Shown: positions 24,745 through 34,399 of the stretch, in pieces
How positions within the stretch are numbered: the stretch's first letter is position 1
Layout: the number at the start of each line of letters is the position of its first letter
Source: Thiotrichales bacterium
GTDB taxonomy: Bacteria > Pseudomonadota > Gammaproteobacteria > SZUA-229
Assembly: GCA_020341835.1 (NCBI GenBank)
Contig: CP070838.1
Location: forward strand, 2,437,309-2,472,735
Direction of reading: 5' to 3'
DNA: 35,427 bases
The notes under the pieces: generated by a model
Told to the model about the DNA's origin: nothing
What the model saw: only the letters and a program-made list of their open reading frames with translations
Database searches by the model: none
Program-made: the position numbers and the translations under genes

Positions 24745-26016
24745 CTATACCTGATTATTTTTCAGAAATTCACTTAGCTCACTCTGGCTGATCGTCTGCT
24801 GCTGTCGCTGCTCTCGCAGAAATTTCACTGTAACAGCATCCGCAGCCAGTTCATCTTCACCCAGAATCAATGCGACCGCGGCACCTGACTTATCGGCTTT
24901 TTTCATCTGGCTTTTAAAAGAGCCACCGCCGCAGTTCGACAGAATTTTCATGCCGGGGTTCTCGTCCCGCAGTCGCTCAGCCAGCGGCAGGCCGTCACGC
25001 GTACTGGCCTCACCCGGCAGTAACAGATAAACATCCGGGCAGTCAGGCGGCACATCAATATCCGCCGCTTCACGCATGGCCAGCAGCCGTTCAATACCGA
25101 GCGCAAAACCGCTGGCCGGTGTCGCCTTGCCGCCCAGCTGTTCCACCAGGCCGTCGTAGCGACCGCCGGCACACACAGTGCCCTGCGCACCCAGTTGATC
25201 GGTCACCCACTCGAATACTGTTTTGCAGTAATAGTCCAGGCCTCTCACCAGCCGCGGGTTGACAGTGTATTCAATAGCAGCAGCGTCCAGGTACTGCTTC
25301 AGCCGGTCGAAATCTTCAACCGATTCGCTGTCCAGATGATCCAGCAATGACGGTGCGCGCTCGATCACCGCCGTCATTTCCGGGTTCTTGCTGTCGAGTA
25401 TGCGCAACGGATTCGTACCGAGCCGGCGCAAACTGTCTTCATCCAGCTGGTCCCGGTTATCGCTCAGATACTCGACCAGAATATCGCGGTAAGCGACGCG
25501 TGCTTCATTACTACCCAGCGTGTTCAGCTCCAGCCTGATATCTGCCAGCTGGAGCGCTTTCCACAGCCGCGCAGTCATGATGATGAGCTCGGCATCGATG
25601 TCCGGGGTGGCAATGCCGAATGTTTCAACACCGAACTGATGAAACTGGCGGTAGCGCCCTTTCTGCGGGCGCTCATGGCGGAACATCGGCCCCAGGTACC
25701 ACAGTCGCTGCACCTGATTATACAGGATGCCATGCTGGATACCGGCACGCACGCAGCCCGCCGTGCCTTCAGGACGCAATGTCAGCATATCGCCGTTACG
25801 GTCCTCGAAGGTATACATCTCCTTTTCGACAATGTCGGTCACCTCACCGATCGAGCGGCAGAACAGATCGGTCGATTCGACCGCCGGCATGCGTATTTCA
25901 CGATAGCCATAGGCGGACATCAGTTCCCTGACGATGCGCTCGAAAGCCTGCCACTGATGGGATTCATCAGGCAAAACATCGTGCATTCCACGAATGGACT
26001 TGATCGTCTTGGACAT
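24745..26016 (-). CDS. hisS: Histidyl-tRNA synthetase
   Basis: A 423-residue class II synthetase (E. coli 424). ATG at 26016 gives the family start [16 protein letters not shown]; the frame continues upstream into the end of rodZ without family resemblance. Motif 2 ([24 protein letters not shown]) and the two histidine-specific sequences ([13 protein letters not shown] and [13 protein letters not shown]) are present, followed by the C-terminal anticodon-binding domain. In many relatives ispG lies between rodZ and hisS; here only 19 bases separate them. Confidence 0.96.
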   Translation of the reverse strand: MSKTIKSIRGMHDVLPDESHQWQAFERIVRELMSAYGYREIRMPAVESTDLFCRSIGEVTDIVEKEMYTFEDRNGDMLTLRPEGTAGCVRAGIQHGILYNQVQRLWYLGPMFRHERPQKGRYRQFHQFGVETFGIATPDIDAELIIMTARLWKALQLADIRLELNTLGSNEARVAYRDILVEYLSDNRDQLDEDSLRRLGTNPLRILDSKNPEMTAVIERAPSLLDHLDSESVEDFDRLKQYLDAAAIEYTVNPRLVRGLDYYCKTVFEWVTDQLGAQGTVCAGGRYDGLVEQLGGKATPASGFALGIERLLAMREAADIDVPPDCPDVYLLLPGEASTRDGLPLAERLRDENPGMKILSNCGGGSFKSQMKKADKSGAAVALILGEDELAADAVTVKFLREQRQQQTISQSELSEFLKNNQV

Positions 26017-26035
26017 GTCTGGAATCAGGTTAGCG

Positions 26036-27082
26036 TTAATGAAATCGTGCCCGGCCTTCTTCGACCGAGATCTTGAACTGCGCAATATTATTGGATCGGA
26101 TGTACTTTGTCATATCGATATTGAGTGAATTCAGGCTAAGAGTGACCGCTGGCGCATTGCCCAGGAAGACTTCGAACGGCGCCTGGCCGGTCAGTTTGAG
26201 GTCGCGGCCTGGTACGATGGTACCGTAAAACATGCGTATATCATTGGCATCGACGATTTCGGCCCAGCACTCCTGCTCGGCACTGAGTGCCAGAACATCG
26301 CCACCGGTAATCGGTTGCGGCTGCGGCACGGGCATGGTCGGATCGACCGTCGTCACCCTGGCAGCCTCTACAGCGTCATCTTGTTGCACTTCCTCAGCTG
26401 CGACCTCGAGCGCTGGTTCCACCGGCTCCGGGGCGACTTCGACCCGGTCTTCGGGCTGCTCGATCGGTTGTGACGGCTGTTCCGGCGGTTCCACGGCAAA
26501 TTCTGCTGTCTCGGGGGCTTCCTCGGCCGGCGCGTCAGCGGCTTCCGGTTGCCGGGGTGCCTGCTCGTCAATCGCTGGCTCCGGCTCTGTCAGCGGTGCT
26601 TCCGTCGGCAGTTCCTGACTGGCGTCGTCAGCGGCAAGCCGGGCCTGTTCGACGCTTTCGGTTCTTTCGATGTAAAAGCTGTAGAGCGCATAGGCCAGCA
26701 CCAGTACTGCCAGCACGATGATCAGTGTCGTAACCAGCTTGATCACGGGTGTCTGGCTGTTGGCTCCGTCCGGCGATGGCGGCCTCGGGACCAGCTCAGA
26801 CTCCATCTCGTGAGGCACTTCTTCCTCGAATTCCTGCAGGATTCTATCTTCCGGCAGACCCAGCAGCCTTGCATAGGTACGGACATACCCCTGCACAAAC
26901 GCGACCGGCGGCAGTTTATCCATCGCCGATTGTTCAATCGCCTCGACGATTTCCTCTTTCAGGTTCAGCGCGCGCGCGGCCTCATCAAGCGACATACCCG
27001 CCTTTTCCCGGGCGAGCAACAGCTGCTGCCCGAATGCAGCTGGTTCGTGCAATTCGAACTCGCTATTCTCGGATTCGCTCAT
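26036..27082 (-). CDS. rodZ: RodZ, cytoskeletal membrane protein
   Basis: A 348-residue bitopic protein linking MreB to the elongation machinery. An N-terminal helix-turn-helix domain ([34 protein letters not shown], to about residue 90) is followed by one membrane helix (about 115-137). A periplasmic linker of about 120 residues, very rich in Glu/Pro/Ala, leads to a C-terminal DUF4115 beta domain ([29 protein letters not shown]). The ATG lies 20 bases inside the end of pilW, with AGAGGAAA upstream, so the two genes are coupled. Confidence 0.95.
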   Translation of the reverse strand: MSESENSEFELHEPAAFGQQLLLAREKAGMSLDEAARALNLKEEIVEAIEQSAMDKLPPVAFVQGYVRTYARLLGLPEDRILQEFEEEVPHEMESELVPRPPSPDGANSQTPVIKLVTTLIIVLAVLVLAYALYSFYIERTESVEQARLAADDASQELPTEAPLTEPEPAIDEQAPRQPEAADAPAEEAPETAEFAVEPPEQPSQPIEQPEDRVEVAPEPVEPALEVAAEEVQQDDAVEAARVTTVDPTMPVPQPQPITGGDVLALSAEQECWAEIVDANDIRMFYGTIVPGRDLKLTGQAPFEVFLGNAPAVTLSLNSLNIDMTKYIRSNNIAQFKISVEEGRARFH

Positions 27083-27851
27083 TTTTCGCCATTTCCTCTA
27101 GCAGGCCTGCTTCATCAGAGTCCGGAAATTCTCTTATCAGCTGTCTTGCATATTTCAGATAATGCTCTTGCGCACCCAGCGCTTTTTCTGACTGGATCTG
27201 CAGCCATAAACTTTCTGCACTCGGTCTGGCAACGGCATGATATCGCTGAATGTAGGCTCTCGCCATCATGTATTTTTCTGTGGCGACACCGATTTCGGCC
27301 ATCGAGATCAGTGCGCTGGAATAGCTGGGTTGCTCTCGCAGCGCCTTGCGCAACATTATCTCGGCCTCTTTGTAATCACCCTTTTGTAGCAGACAGGTAC
27401 CGGCGTTGGCATAGGCAAGGTACAGGGTTTCATAGAACGGATTCTTGTAAGCCTTTTGAATCTCGTCGAGCGCATCGTCATAGCGGCCTATCTGGCACAA
27501 CAGACCACCATAATTGTTATGGATATTCGGGTCATTGGACTTGATGTCGAGAGCCTGAAGGTAATAGTCCTCAGCGACGTCGTATTCCTTTATGATTCTT
27601 TTCAGATAAGCGTAGGTGGTATAGGCATCGACATTGTCCGGATTTTGCTCGATCGCTTTGTCCAGCTTTTCCTGTGCGATGTTTAACTGATCTCGTTCAA
27701 TATAGCCAAGCGCCAGCTGCACATTGAGTGCTGAAGCCTGTATCAGGTCAGGCTCCTGTACTTTCTTGTCGACTACAATGTCTTCCTTGGTTGAGCAGGC
27801 GGTCATTCCGGTGATTGTTATTATTAGTATGATCCGGATTATTTTTGTCAT
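27063..27851 (-). CDS. pilW: PilW/PilF, type IV pilus secretin pilotin lipoprotein
   Basis: A 262-residue lipoprotein with lipobox MTAC (Cys about residue 19) and several TPRs (VQLALGYIERDQLNIAQEKLDKAIEQNPDNVDAYTTYAYL..., DPNIHNNYGGLLCQIGRYDDALDEIQKAY). PilF/PilW helps outer-membrane assembly of the PilQ secretin. It overlaps rlmN by 4 bases (ATGA) and rodZ by 20 bases, so all three are translationally linked. No other pilus genes are in the window. The name pilF is used in Pseudomonas. Confidence 0.92.
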   Translation of the reverse strand: MTKIIRIILIITITGMTACSTKEDIVVDKKVQEPDLIQASALNVQLALGYIERDQLNIAQEKLDKAIEQNPDNVDAYTTYAYLKRIIKEYDVAEDYYLQALDIKSNDPNIHNNYGGLLCQIGRYDDALDEIQKAYKNPFYETLYLAYANAGTCLLQKGDYKEAEIMLRKALREQPSYSSALISMAEIGVATEKYMMARAYIQRYHAVARPSAESLWLQIQSEKALGAQEHYLKYARQLIREFPDSDEAGLLEEMAKNERIRE

Positions 27852-28984
27852 GTTTGCATTCCGATTCTCGGTTCCTCAAATCTTCGATGGCGTCGGCTTC
27901 TGTCTTTGACCTGGCCAACCAGTTGCCCGCAGGCAGCGTCAATATCATCGCCCCTGGTGCGGCGAATGACGGTAGTGAGCCCTGCATCAGCCAGTATTTT
28001 GTAAAACCGCTCGACCCGTTTTCTCGGCGATGTTTTATAACCCGAACCCGTAAACGGATTGAAGGGTATTAAATTTATTAGCGCCGGGATTCCTTTTACC
28101 AGTTTTATCAGTTGTTGTGCGTCCAGATCACTGTCATTCACGCCATCGAGCAAAACATATTCGAAGGTAATCCGGCTGCGTACATTCTGTTTATCGATAA
28201 ATCGCCTGCACGCCGCCATCAGCTCGCGCAACGGGTATTTCCCGTTCAGCGGTACCAGGCTGTTGCGTAATTCATCGTCCGCTGCATGCAGTGATACGGC
28301 GAGACGCATATCCAGCAAATCGCCGATCCGGTCCATTGCCGGCACCACCCCGGCAGTGCTGACGGTTACCCGGCGCTTGCTCAATCCATAGGCAAAGTCA
28401 TCCATCATCAGATGCACAGCCCGAACCACGTTGTCAAAATTCAGCAACGGCTCTCCCATACCCATCAGCACGACATTGGTGACCTTGCGCCCCGGCTTTT
28501 TCTCCTCGTCGATCAGGCGAGTCGCCAGCCAGACCTGCGAAATGATTTCGGCCGTCGTCAGGTTGCGATTGAATCCCTGGCGGCCGGTAGAGCAAAAACT
28601 GCAATCGAGTGCACAACCGACCTGGGACGAAACACACAGGGTGCCGCGGTCATCTTCCGGAATATAGACGGTTTCGACGCGGTTGCCATCATCCAGCTGC
28701 AGCACCCATTTGCGCGTGCCATCGCTGGAGGTCGCATCGTAGACGATTTCAGGCATATGAACGCGGGTCTCGCTCTGGAGGCGATCGCGCAGCGCCTGGG
28801 AGATATTGGTCATCTGCTGAACATCAAGGATCCCTTTCTGGTGCAGCCACTGAACCACCTGGCTGGCCCTGAATGACTTTTCACCCATTGCGGAGAAATA
28901 GGTTTCCAGCCCCTGTCTGTCGAGGTCGAGCAGGTTCAGCGTCTCTGCGGAAAGGTGATTGTCTTGTACGATCAATGATCTCAT
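27848..28984 (-). CDS. rlmN: RlmN, dual-specificity 23S rRNA A2503 / tRNA A37 methyltransferase
   Basis: A 378-residue radical SAM enzyme. The cluster motif CxxxCxxC is CALDCSFC near residue 122, followed by STGRQGFNRNLTTAEIISQVW. GEPLLNFDNV and RRVTVSTAGVVP are conserved SAM-binding segments. The methyl-carrying Cys is in DIDAACGQLVGQV near residue 353. It methylates C2 of A2503 in 23S rRNA and A37 in some tRNAs, and it needs a 4Fe-4S cluster supplied by the adjacent isc system. ATG at 28984. The order iscX-rlmN-pilW-rodZ resembles Pseudomonas, except that ndk is absent here. Confidence 0.96.
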   Translation of the reverse strand: MRSLIVQDNHLSAETLNLLDLDRQGLETYFSAMGEKSFRASQVVQWLHQKGILDVQQMTNISQALRDRLQSETRVHMPEIVYDATSSDGTRKWVLQLDDGNRVETVYIPEDDRGTLCVSSQVGCALDCSFCSTGRQGFNRNLTTAEIISQVWLATRLIDEEKKPGRKVTNVVLMGMGEPLLNFDNVVRAVHLMMDDFAYGLSKRRVTVSTAGVVPAMDRIGDLLDMRLAVSLHAADDELRNSLVPLNGKYPLRELMAACRRFIDKQNVRSRITFEYVLLDGVNDSDLDAQQLIKLVKGIPALINLIPFNPFTGSGYKTSPRKRVERFYKILADAGLTTVIRRTRGDDIDAACGQLVGQVKDRSRRHRRFEEPRIGMQT

Positions 28985-29075
28985 CGGGTGATAAGTATAT
29001 TCGATAAGCTCCCGATTTTACGCGTGTTTCAGGTGTTTAGAAAGGACCCACGAAGATATTTCAGCCGATGGACAA

Positions 29076-29276
29076 TCAATCCTTTTCCTCGATCCACGCC
29101 ATCTGGATCGCCTCGAGAATACGTTCGCCCGAATGCTCGGGATCATCGTCAAATTCTTCCAGCTCAAGAACCCAGTTGCGCAAATCCACGAAATTGACGT
29201 GCAATGGATCCACATCGGGGAATTTATCGTTCAACTCGATCGCGATATCCAGTGAATCCACCCATTTCAAGCCCAT
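29076..29276 (-). CDS. iscX: IscX, small acidic ISC accessory protein
   Basis: A 66-residue acidic protein (MGLKWVDSLDIAIELNDKFPDVDP...HVNFVDLRNWVLELEEFDDDPEHSGERILEAIQMAWIEE-type). Length and the FxDL..WV and DDP motifs fit IscX/YfhJ. In E. coli it binds IscS and modulates cluster assembly, possibly through iron binding. It is usually adjacent to fdx; here a 215-base gap with a palindromic element intervenes. Confidence 0.94.
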   Translation of the reverse strand: MGLKWVDSLDIAIELNDKFPDVDPLHVNFVDLRNWVLELEEFDDDPEHSGERILEAIQMAWIEEKD

Positions 29277-29326
29277 AATAGCCCCCTAGAAAAACTATGC
29301 CCAATGGACAAAAAGCTGATATTGAC

Positions 29327-29429
29327 TCTCGCCAAGGCGCCAAGATCGCAAAGGATTTTTCCCGGTGAAACTTATACCACGAAAAATTGGCCTAATAGTC
29401 ATCTTTGCGTCCTTTGCGCCTTGGCGAGA
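29327..29429. repeat. 103-bp inverted-repeat element between fdx and iscX
   Basis: TCTCGCCAAGGCGC (29327-29340) and GCGCCTTGGCGAGA (29416-29429) are exact 14-bp complements. The similarity continues inward imperfectly (CCAAGATCGCAAAGGA against AAAGGACGCAAAGATG read from the other arm). It shares the TCTCGCC and CTTTGCG words with the element at 18642-18815. It sits in the transcribed gap of the isc operon and has no coding capacity. Confidence 0.65.
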
Positions 29430-29491
29430 AAAACATTCAATGATTACCAGCGTCAGTCCCCTGTTATTCCGCCGAACAGTGATATCGTTGC

Positions 29492-29830
29492 CTAATGGTT
29501 TTCGGAAACCATGTTGATCGTATACTTCGGTATCTCGATAATCAGGTCTTCCTCGCCGACCACTGTCTGGCAACTCAGGCGCGAATCGGGCTCGAGGCCC
29601 CAGGCCTTGTCCAGCATGTCATCCTCATCTTCACTGTTCTCATTCAGCGAATCCATGCCTTCACGGATGTAGACATGACAGGTGGTGCATGCACAGGACT
29701 TTTCACAGGCGTGCTCGATCTCGATCCCGTTCTCGAGCGCAGCATCGCAGATGGTTGTACCTGCCTCCGCCTCGATAACCATGCCTTCCGGGCACAGTTC
29801 TTCATGCGGCAAAAATACTAGCTGCGGCAT
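29492..29830 (-). CDS. fdx: ISC-type 2Fe-2S ferredoxin
   Basis: A 112-residue adrenodoxin-type ferredoxin. The four cluster ligands are in CEKSCACTTCHVYI (Cys near 42, 48 and 51) and LSCQTVV (near 87). It supplies electrons during cluster assembly on IscU. ATG at 29830 gives the usual MPQLVFLPHEELCPEG start. It lies 43 bases after hscA in the conserved hscA-fdx order. Confidence 0.96.
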   Translation of the reverse strand: MPQLVFLPHEELCPEGMVIEAEAGTTICDAALENGIEIEHACEKSCACTTCHVYIREGMDSLNENSEDEDDMLDKAWGLEPDSRLSCQTVVGEEDLIIEIPKYTINMVSENH

Positions 29831-29873
29831 TTAGCGGCACCCCTGCTGTTTACAATCGTTCATAAATGGCAGA

Positions 29874-31751
29874 CTACTCGTCCTCGGTTGCATATTCATC
29901 AATCGCGTGGCCTTTCATGGCCTTGCGAATACTCGTATTCATCCTGCGCGCAACGAAATCCTCACAGGCCTTTTCCAGACCGACGATGGCTTTTTTTATC
30001 GCCTCCGGATCATCGCCTGCGCTGGTCAGAACCAGTGATTCGCGTGCGGCGGAAATCGTTTGACTCTCTTCTTCCGTTAACAGATCAGCATCGGCTTCGA
30101 GCGCCGAATCGAGTGCCTCGATGACGCGCTCGGCTTCAACCTGCTCTTCACGCAGCGTCCTGGTCTGCATGTCTTCTTCGGCGTGATCAATGGATTCCCG
30201 TAACATGGCCTCAATCTCGCCATCCGTCAGGCCGTATGAGGGCTTCACGTCGACGCTGGCTTCGGTACCGCTGTTCTCTTCGCGTGCGTGCACACTCAGC
30301 AGGCCGTCAGCGTCAACCTGGAAAGTCACACGTATCCGCGCTGCGCCGGCAACCTGAGGGGGAAAGCCGCGCAGCTCGAAGTGCGCCAGCGAGCGACAGT
30401 CAGACACCAGCTCACGCTCACCCTGGACAACGTGCAATGCCATTGCAGTCTGACCATCCTTGTATGTGGTGAAATCCTGAGCGCGCGACACGGGTATCGG
30501 CGTATTGCGCTGGATGATCTTCTCGCTCAGCCCGCCCATGGTTTCGATGCCCAGCGATAGCGGAATGATATCGAGCAGCAGCATATCCTCGCCCGATTTG
30601 TTGCCAACGAGCACATCGGCCTGCAGGGCTGCACCGATAGCGACCACCCTGTCCGGGTCGATACTGACCAGCGGCTCGCATTCGAAGAACTCGCCAACCC
30701 TGTCTCGCACATAAGGAACACGCGTCGAGCCGCCAACCATGACCACTTCGATAATGTCCTGGTTGGCGATACCTGCATCGCGCAGCGCTCGTCGGCATGA
30801 CATCAGGGTCTTGCGAACCAGCGGCTCGATCAGGGCATTCATCTGTTCACGCGACAGGCTGCCGTGCCACTGGAATTCATCCGTATCGATTGCAATCCCG
30901 GTTTGCGACTGTTCGGTCAGGTCTTCCTTTGCGGCTCGCGCTGCGCGCATCAACTCCCTCGCCAGCCGCGGTTCCGGGTCCTGTGTGTATCCGGCCTGAT
31001 CAAGCATCCACTCGGCAATCACGTGATCGATATCATCACCACCGAGCGCACTGTCGCCGCCGGTTGCCATTACTTCGAACACACCCTGGTGCAGACGCAG
31101 TATGGATATATCAAAGGTACCGCCGCCAAGATCGTATACCGCGATCACGCCTTCACGACCGGAGTCCAGGCCGTAGGCAACAGCGGCCGCAGTCGGTTCG
31201 TTCAAAAGACGCAGTACGTTCAGGCCGGCCAGGCTGGCCGCGTCCTTGGTTGCCTGCCTCTGGGCTTCGTCAAAATAGGCAGGCACGGTAATGACTGCGC
31301 CCTGCAGCTCATCACCCAGCGTGTTAATCGCTCTTTTTTTCAAGGCCCTGAGGATTTCTGCTGAAACTTCGGTGGCACTGACATCACCACCCCGGGTCTG
31401 TATGCGGGGTACCGCCTTGTCTGCGTCGACGAATTGATACGGCAGCTTGCTACCCAGAACGCGCAGGTCACCGATACCGCGTCCCATAAATCGCTTGACC
31501 GAAACGATGGTGTTGGCCGGATCCGCGACAGCATGCAACAAGGCATCGGCACCCACCTCAACGCTATTGTCAAGGTAACGCACAACCGATGGCAGCAGAT
31601 GATTGCCGTTTTCATCAGGCAAGGTCTGGACGTTGCCACTGCGCACGGTTGCAACCAGTGAATTTGTCGTGCCCAGATCGATGCCGACAGCCAGCCGGTG
31701 TTGATGTGGTGCCGTTGATTGCCCGGGTTCAGATATCTGTAATAAGGCCAT
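29874..31751 (-). CDS. hscA: HscA, Hsp70-type chaperone for Fe-S cluster transfer
   Basis: A 625-residue specialised Hsp70 that, with HscB, releases clusters from IscU. The N-terminus [12 protein letters not shown] is nearly the E. coli one; phosphate-binding [11 protein letters not shown] follows, and [14 protein letters not shown] and [12 protein letters not shown] mark the ATPase domain. The substrate domain follows from about residue 390. It recognises the LPPVK motif, which is present in the IscU encoded upstream. It starts 6 bases after hscB, with GAGGGT close to the ATG. Confidence 0.97.
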   Translation of the reverse strand: MALLQISEPGQSTAPHQHRLAVGIDLGTTNSLVATVRSGNVQTLPDENGNHLLPSVVRYLDNSVEVGADALLHAVADPANTIVSVKRFMGRGIGDLRVLGSKLPYQFVDADKAVPRIQTRGGDVSATEVSAEILRALKKRAINTLGDELQGAVITVPAYFDEAQRQATKDAASLAGLNVLRLLNEPTAAAVAYGLDSGREGVIAVYDLGGGTFDISILRLHQGVFEVMATGGDSALGGDDIDHVIAEWMLDQAGYTQDPEPRLARELMRAARAAKEDLTEQSQTGIAIDTDEFQWHGSLSREQMNALIEPLVRKTLMSCRRALRDAGIANQDIIEVVMVGGSTRVPYVRDRVGEFFECEPLVSIDPDRVVAIGAALQADVLVGNKSGEDMLLLDIIPLSLGIETMGGLSEKIIQRNTPIPVSRAQDFTTYKDGQTAMALHVVQGERELVSDCRSLAHFELRGFPPQVAGAARIRVTFQVDADGLLSVHAREENSGTEASVDVKPSYGLTDGEIEAMLRESIDHAEEDMQTRTLREEQVEAERVIEALDSALEADADLLTEEESQTISAARESLVLTSAGDDPEAIKKAIVGLEKACEDFVARRMNTSIRKAMKGHAIDEYATEDE

Positions 31752-31757
31752 ATACCC

Positions 31758-32300
31758 TCACATCAGCTCATCTTCGATACTGACGGTAAGCTCCTCAACT
31801 TCTTTCGATGCCTTGTATAAAAACTGTAATTTTCTCACTGCTTCTCTGGCCTGTTCCAGTTCCCCGGCTGCATAGGTCTGCTTGAATTCAGTTGCGATCC
31901 TGTTCATGCCGGATCTGATGTCAGCCGATATCCTGTCGAGCTCGGCAATCGGGTCGTCGCGATCGCGGATACTTTCCAGTGCTTCGCGCATCTCCATCTG
32001 CTCCATCAGAAAAGCCGCATCCATGGTGGTCTCGTTATCCATGGTGAAATCCACGCCTTCGAGCTGGAGCAGATACATCGCCCGCTCTACCGGGTGCTTC
32101 AGGGTATGCAGCGCCTGGTTGATCAACGAAGTCTGCTGCATGGATATTCTGCGTTCCTGCGAACTTGCGCTCGCATATTTATCCGGATGCACAGCCTTCT
32201 GTAATTCCCGATACCTGTGCTGCAACTGATCGTGATCAATATCATAGGTTACGGGAATTTCGAACAGCTCGAAATAATTAACAGGCAGGGTTTCAGCCAT
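31758..32300 (-). CDS. hscB: HscB, J-domain co-chaperone of HscA
   Basis: A 180-residue J-type protein. The N-terminal J domain includes YFELFEIPVTYDIDHDQLQHRYRELQ and the HPD tripeptide (AVHPDKYAS near residue 40); a C-terminal three-helix IscU-binding domain follows. ATG at 32300 is used; a GTG one codon upstream is possible. It stimulates HscA ATPase and delivers IscU. Position between iscA and hscA is conserved. Confidence 0.95.
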   Translation of the reverse strand: MAETLPVNYFELFEIPVTYDIDHDQLQHRYRELQKAVHPDKYASASSQERRISMQQTSLINQALHTLKHPVERAMYLLQLEGVDFTMDNETTMDAAFLMEQMEMREALESIRDRDDPIAELDRISADIRSGMNRIATEFKQTYAAGELEQAREAVRKLQFLYKASKEVEELTVSIEDELM

Positions 32301-32347
32301 CACGTGTCGCCATGATATTCAAGTGATAACCGATGTGATTGAATCAG

Positions 32348-32671
32348 TCAGACCGTAAAACTTTCACCACAGCCGCACTGAGCCTTCTCGTTCGGGTTGT
32401 TGAACTTGAAGCCCTCGTTCAGGCCTTCCCTGGTGAAATCGAGTTCGGTGCCATCAATGTAGACCAGACTTTTTTTATCAACGATCACCTTGACACCATG
32501 ATCTTCGAATACCTCGTCTTCAGGATTCAGCTCGTCGACAAATTCAAGCACATAAGCCATACCCGAACAGCCAGTCGTTTTTACGCCGAGTCGCAGACCT
32601 ATGCCTTTGCCGCGGTTAGCCAGAAAGTCATTGACGCGATCAGCAGCAGCTTGTGTCACCGTAATAGCCAT
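32348..32671 (-). CDS. iscA: IscA, A-type Fe-S carrier
   Basis: A 107-residue A-type carrier. The three conserved cysteines are in [13 protein letters not shown] (near residue 35) and CGCGESF at the C-terminus (near 99 and 101). It receives clusters from IscU and passes them to client apoproteins. ATG at 32671 has AGGAG about 9 bases upstream. It lies 14 bases after iscU. Confidence 0.96.
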   Translation of the reverse strand: MAITVTQAAADRVNDFLANRGKGIGLRLGVKTTGCSGMAYVLEFVDELNPEDEVFEDHGVKVIVDKKSLVYIDGTELDFTREGLNEGFKFNNPNEKAQCGCGESFTV

Positions 32672-32685
32672 ATATGTACTCCTGA

Positions 32686-33066
32686 TCAGGATCTCTTCTG
32701 CATGTAATCTTCCACTGCGGCATTAATGGCGTCTTCGGCCAGCACTGAACAATGTATCTTCACCGGCGGCAACGCCAGCTCCTCTGCAATTTCAGTGTTC
32801 TTGATCGCCCTGGCTTCATCCAGTGTCTTGCCTTTCACCCATTCAGTCAGCAGTGAACTCGAAGCAATTGCGCTGCCACAGCCATAGGTTTTGAATACTG
32901 CATCCTCGATGACACCGCCATCTCCGACCTTGATCTGCAATCGCATCACATCACCACAGGCAGGCGCGCCCACCATGCCGGTACCGACGTTGATTTCGTC
33001 TTTGCTGAATGAACCGACATTACGTGGATTCTCGTAATGATCCAGCACCTTTTCACTATAAGCCAT
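32686..33066 (-). CDS. iscU: IscU, Fe-S cluster scaffold
   Basis: A 126-residue scaffold on which 2Fe-2S clusters are built. Ligands are in GAPACGDVM (Cys about 35 with the partner Asp), [19 protein letters not shown] (about 61) and [16 protein letters not shown] (His/Cys about 103-104); LPPVK is the HscA-binding motif. ATG at 33066 ([16 protein letters not shown]) has AGGGG 8 bases upstream and matches the family start; a TTG two codons earlier is less likely. A 100-base gap separates it from iscS. Confidence 0.97.
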   Translation of the reverse strand: MAYSEKVLDHYENPRNVGSFSKDEINVGTGMVGAPACGDVMRLQIKVGDGGVIEDAVFKTYGCGSAIASSSLLTEWVKGKTLDEARAIKNTEIAEELALPPVKIHCSVLAEDAINAAVEDYMQKRS

Positions 33067-33098
33067 TTTCAATACCCCTGATTCATATAATCTTTAGA

Positions 33099-33135
33099 CA
33101 CCGATATATCAAAATCTTTCGATTCCCGATCGGTG
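33099..33135 (-). other. Inverted repeat in the iscS-iscU gap
   Basis: CACCGAT (33099-33105) and ATCGGTG (33129-33135) are exact 7-bp complements around a 23-base AT-rich loop in the transcribed spacer between iscS and iscU. It may be an mRNA structure influencing the relative levels of IscS and IscU, but the long loop makes it weak. Confidence 0.3.
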
Positions 33136-33166
33136 CTACACAATCTGTTTGCCCTCGTCCCTGGAG

Positions 33167-34387
33167 TCAGTGCGCCGCCCACTCGATGGAATCAAGATCA
33201 ATCCCATCCTTGTACATATCCCACAATGGCGACAGCTCGCGTAATTTGTTCACTGCAGTGCGAACGTGGTCTATCGTATAGTCAATATCCTGCTCGGTGG
33301 TGAACCGTCCGATACTGAAACGAATAGAACTGTGCGCCAGCTCATCGTTCCTGCCCAGCGCCCTTAGCACATAGCTCGGCTCCAGCGATGCCGAGGTACA
33401 GGCACTGCCGGATGATATCGCCAGATCCTTGAGCGCCATCAAAAGGCTCTCGCCTTCAACGAAATTGAAACTGATATTGATGTTTCCGGGTATACGCTGA
33501 TCAATGTCGCCGTTCACATACACCTCTTCCATATCTTTCAAGCCTTCCCAGAGGCGATTTCGCAACGAAAGAATACGCTTGTTCTCTTCCTCCATTTCTT
33601 CGCTGGCAATACGAAACGCTTCTCCCATGCCGACAATCTGGTGCGTCGCCAGTGTACCGGAACGCATGCCGCGCTCATGACCACCGCCGTGCATCTGTGC
33701 CTCGAGGCGAACACGCGGTTTCCGCTGTACATAAAGGGCGCCAACACCTTTCGGTCCGTACACCTTGTGCGCAGAGAAGCTCATCAAATCCACCTTGAGC
33801 TCATCAAGATTGATCGAAACCTTGCCGGGGCTCTGAGCGGCATCAACATGAAAAAGAATCTTTCGGCTGCGGCATATCTCGCCTATCGCGGCAATATCCT
33901 GGATCACGCCGATCTCGTTGTTCACATGCATGATTGAAACCAGGATCGTATCGTCGCGCAGCGCATCTTCGAGTTTGCCAAGATCCAGCAGGCCGTTTTG
34001 CTCCGGATCCAGGTAAGTTACCTCATATCCCTCACGCTCGAGTTGACGACAGGTGTCGAGTACGGCCTTGTGTTCGGTTTTGCAGGTTACGATATGCTTG
34101 CCGCTCTTCCTGTAGAAATGCGCAACGCCCTTGATCGCAAGATTGTCTGACTCTGTCGCGCCGGAAGTGAATACGATTTCCTTTGGATTCGCGCCAACGA
34201 GTGCGGCAACCTGTTTACGCGCCTCCTCGACAGCGGCCTCAGCATCCCAGCCAAACGCATGACTGCGGGAAGCCGGATTACCAAATACACCATCCAGCGT
34301 AAGATAGCTGCACATTTTATCGGCAACACGCTTGTCGACCGGTGTCGTTGCCGAATAATCAAGGTAGATGGGATGTTTTTCACTCAC
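33167..34387 (-). CDS. iscS: IscS, housekeeping cysteine desulfurase
   Basis: A 406-residue PLP enzyme (E. coli 404) that takes sulfur from cysteine for Fe-S clusters and tRNA thiolation. The PLP lysine is in [14 protein letters not shown] (about 206) and the persulfide cysteine in [20 protein letters not shown] (about 328). The C-terminus [21 protein letters not shown] is the IscU-docking tail typical of IscS. The start is GTG at 34387 with AGAGG 8 bases upstream; this Shine-Dalgarno overlaps the stop of the preceding desulfurase gene, implying coupled expression. Confidence 0.97.
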   Translation of the reverse strand: MSEKHPIYLDYSATTPVDKRVADKMCSYLTLDGVFGNPASRSHAFGWDAEAAVEEARKQVAALVGANPKEIVFTSGATESDNLAIKGVAHFYRKSGKHIVTCKTEHKAVLDTCRQLEREGYEVTYLDPEQNGLLDLGKLEDALRDDTILVSIMHVNNEIGVIQDIAAIGEICRSRKILFHVDAAQSPGKVSINLDELKVDLMSFSAHKVYGPKGVGALYVQRKPRVRLEAQMHGGGHERGMRSGTLATHQIVGMGEAFRIASEEMEEENKRILSLRNRLWEGLKDMEEVYVNGDIDQRIPGNINISFNFVEGESLLMALKDLAISSGSACTSASLEPSYVLRALGRNDELAHSSIRFSIGRFTTEQDIDYTIDHVRTAVNKLRELSPLWDMYKDGIDLDSIEWAAH

Positions 34388-34399
34388 GTTGTATGCCTC

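Noticed and set aside
26549-27544. 331-codon + strand open frame opposite rodZ and pilW
   Set aside because: It spans the overlap of two well-supported genes on the other strand and resembles no protein family.
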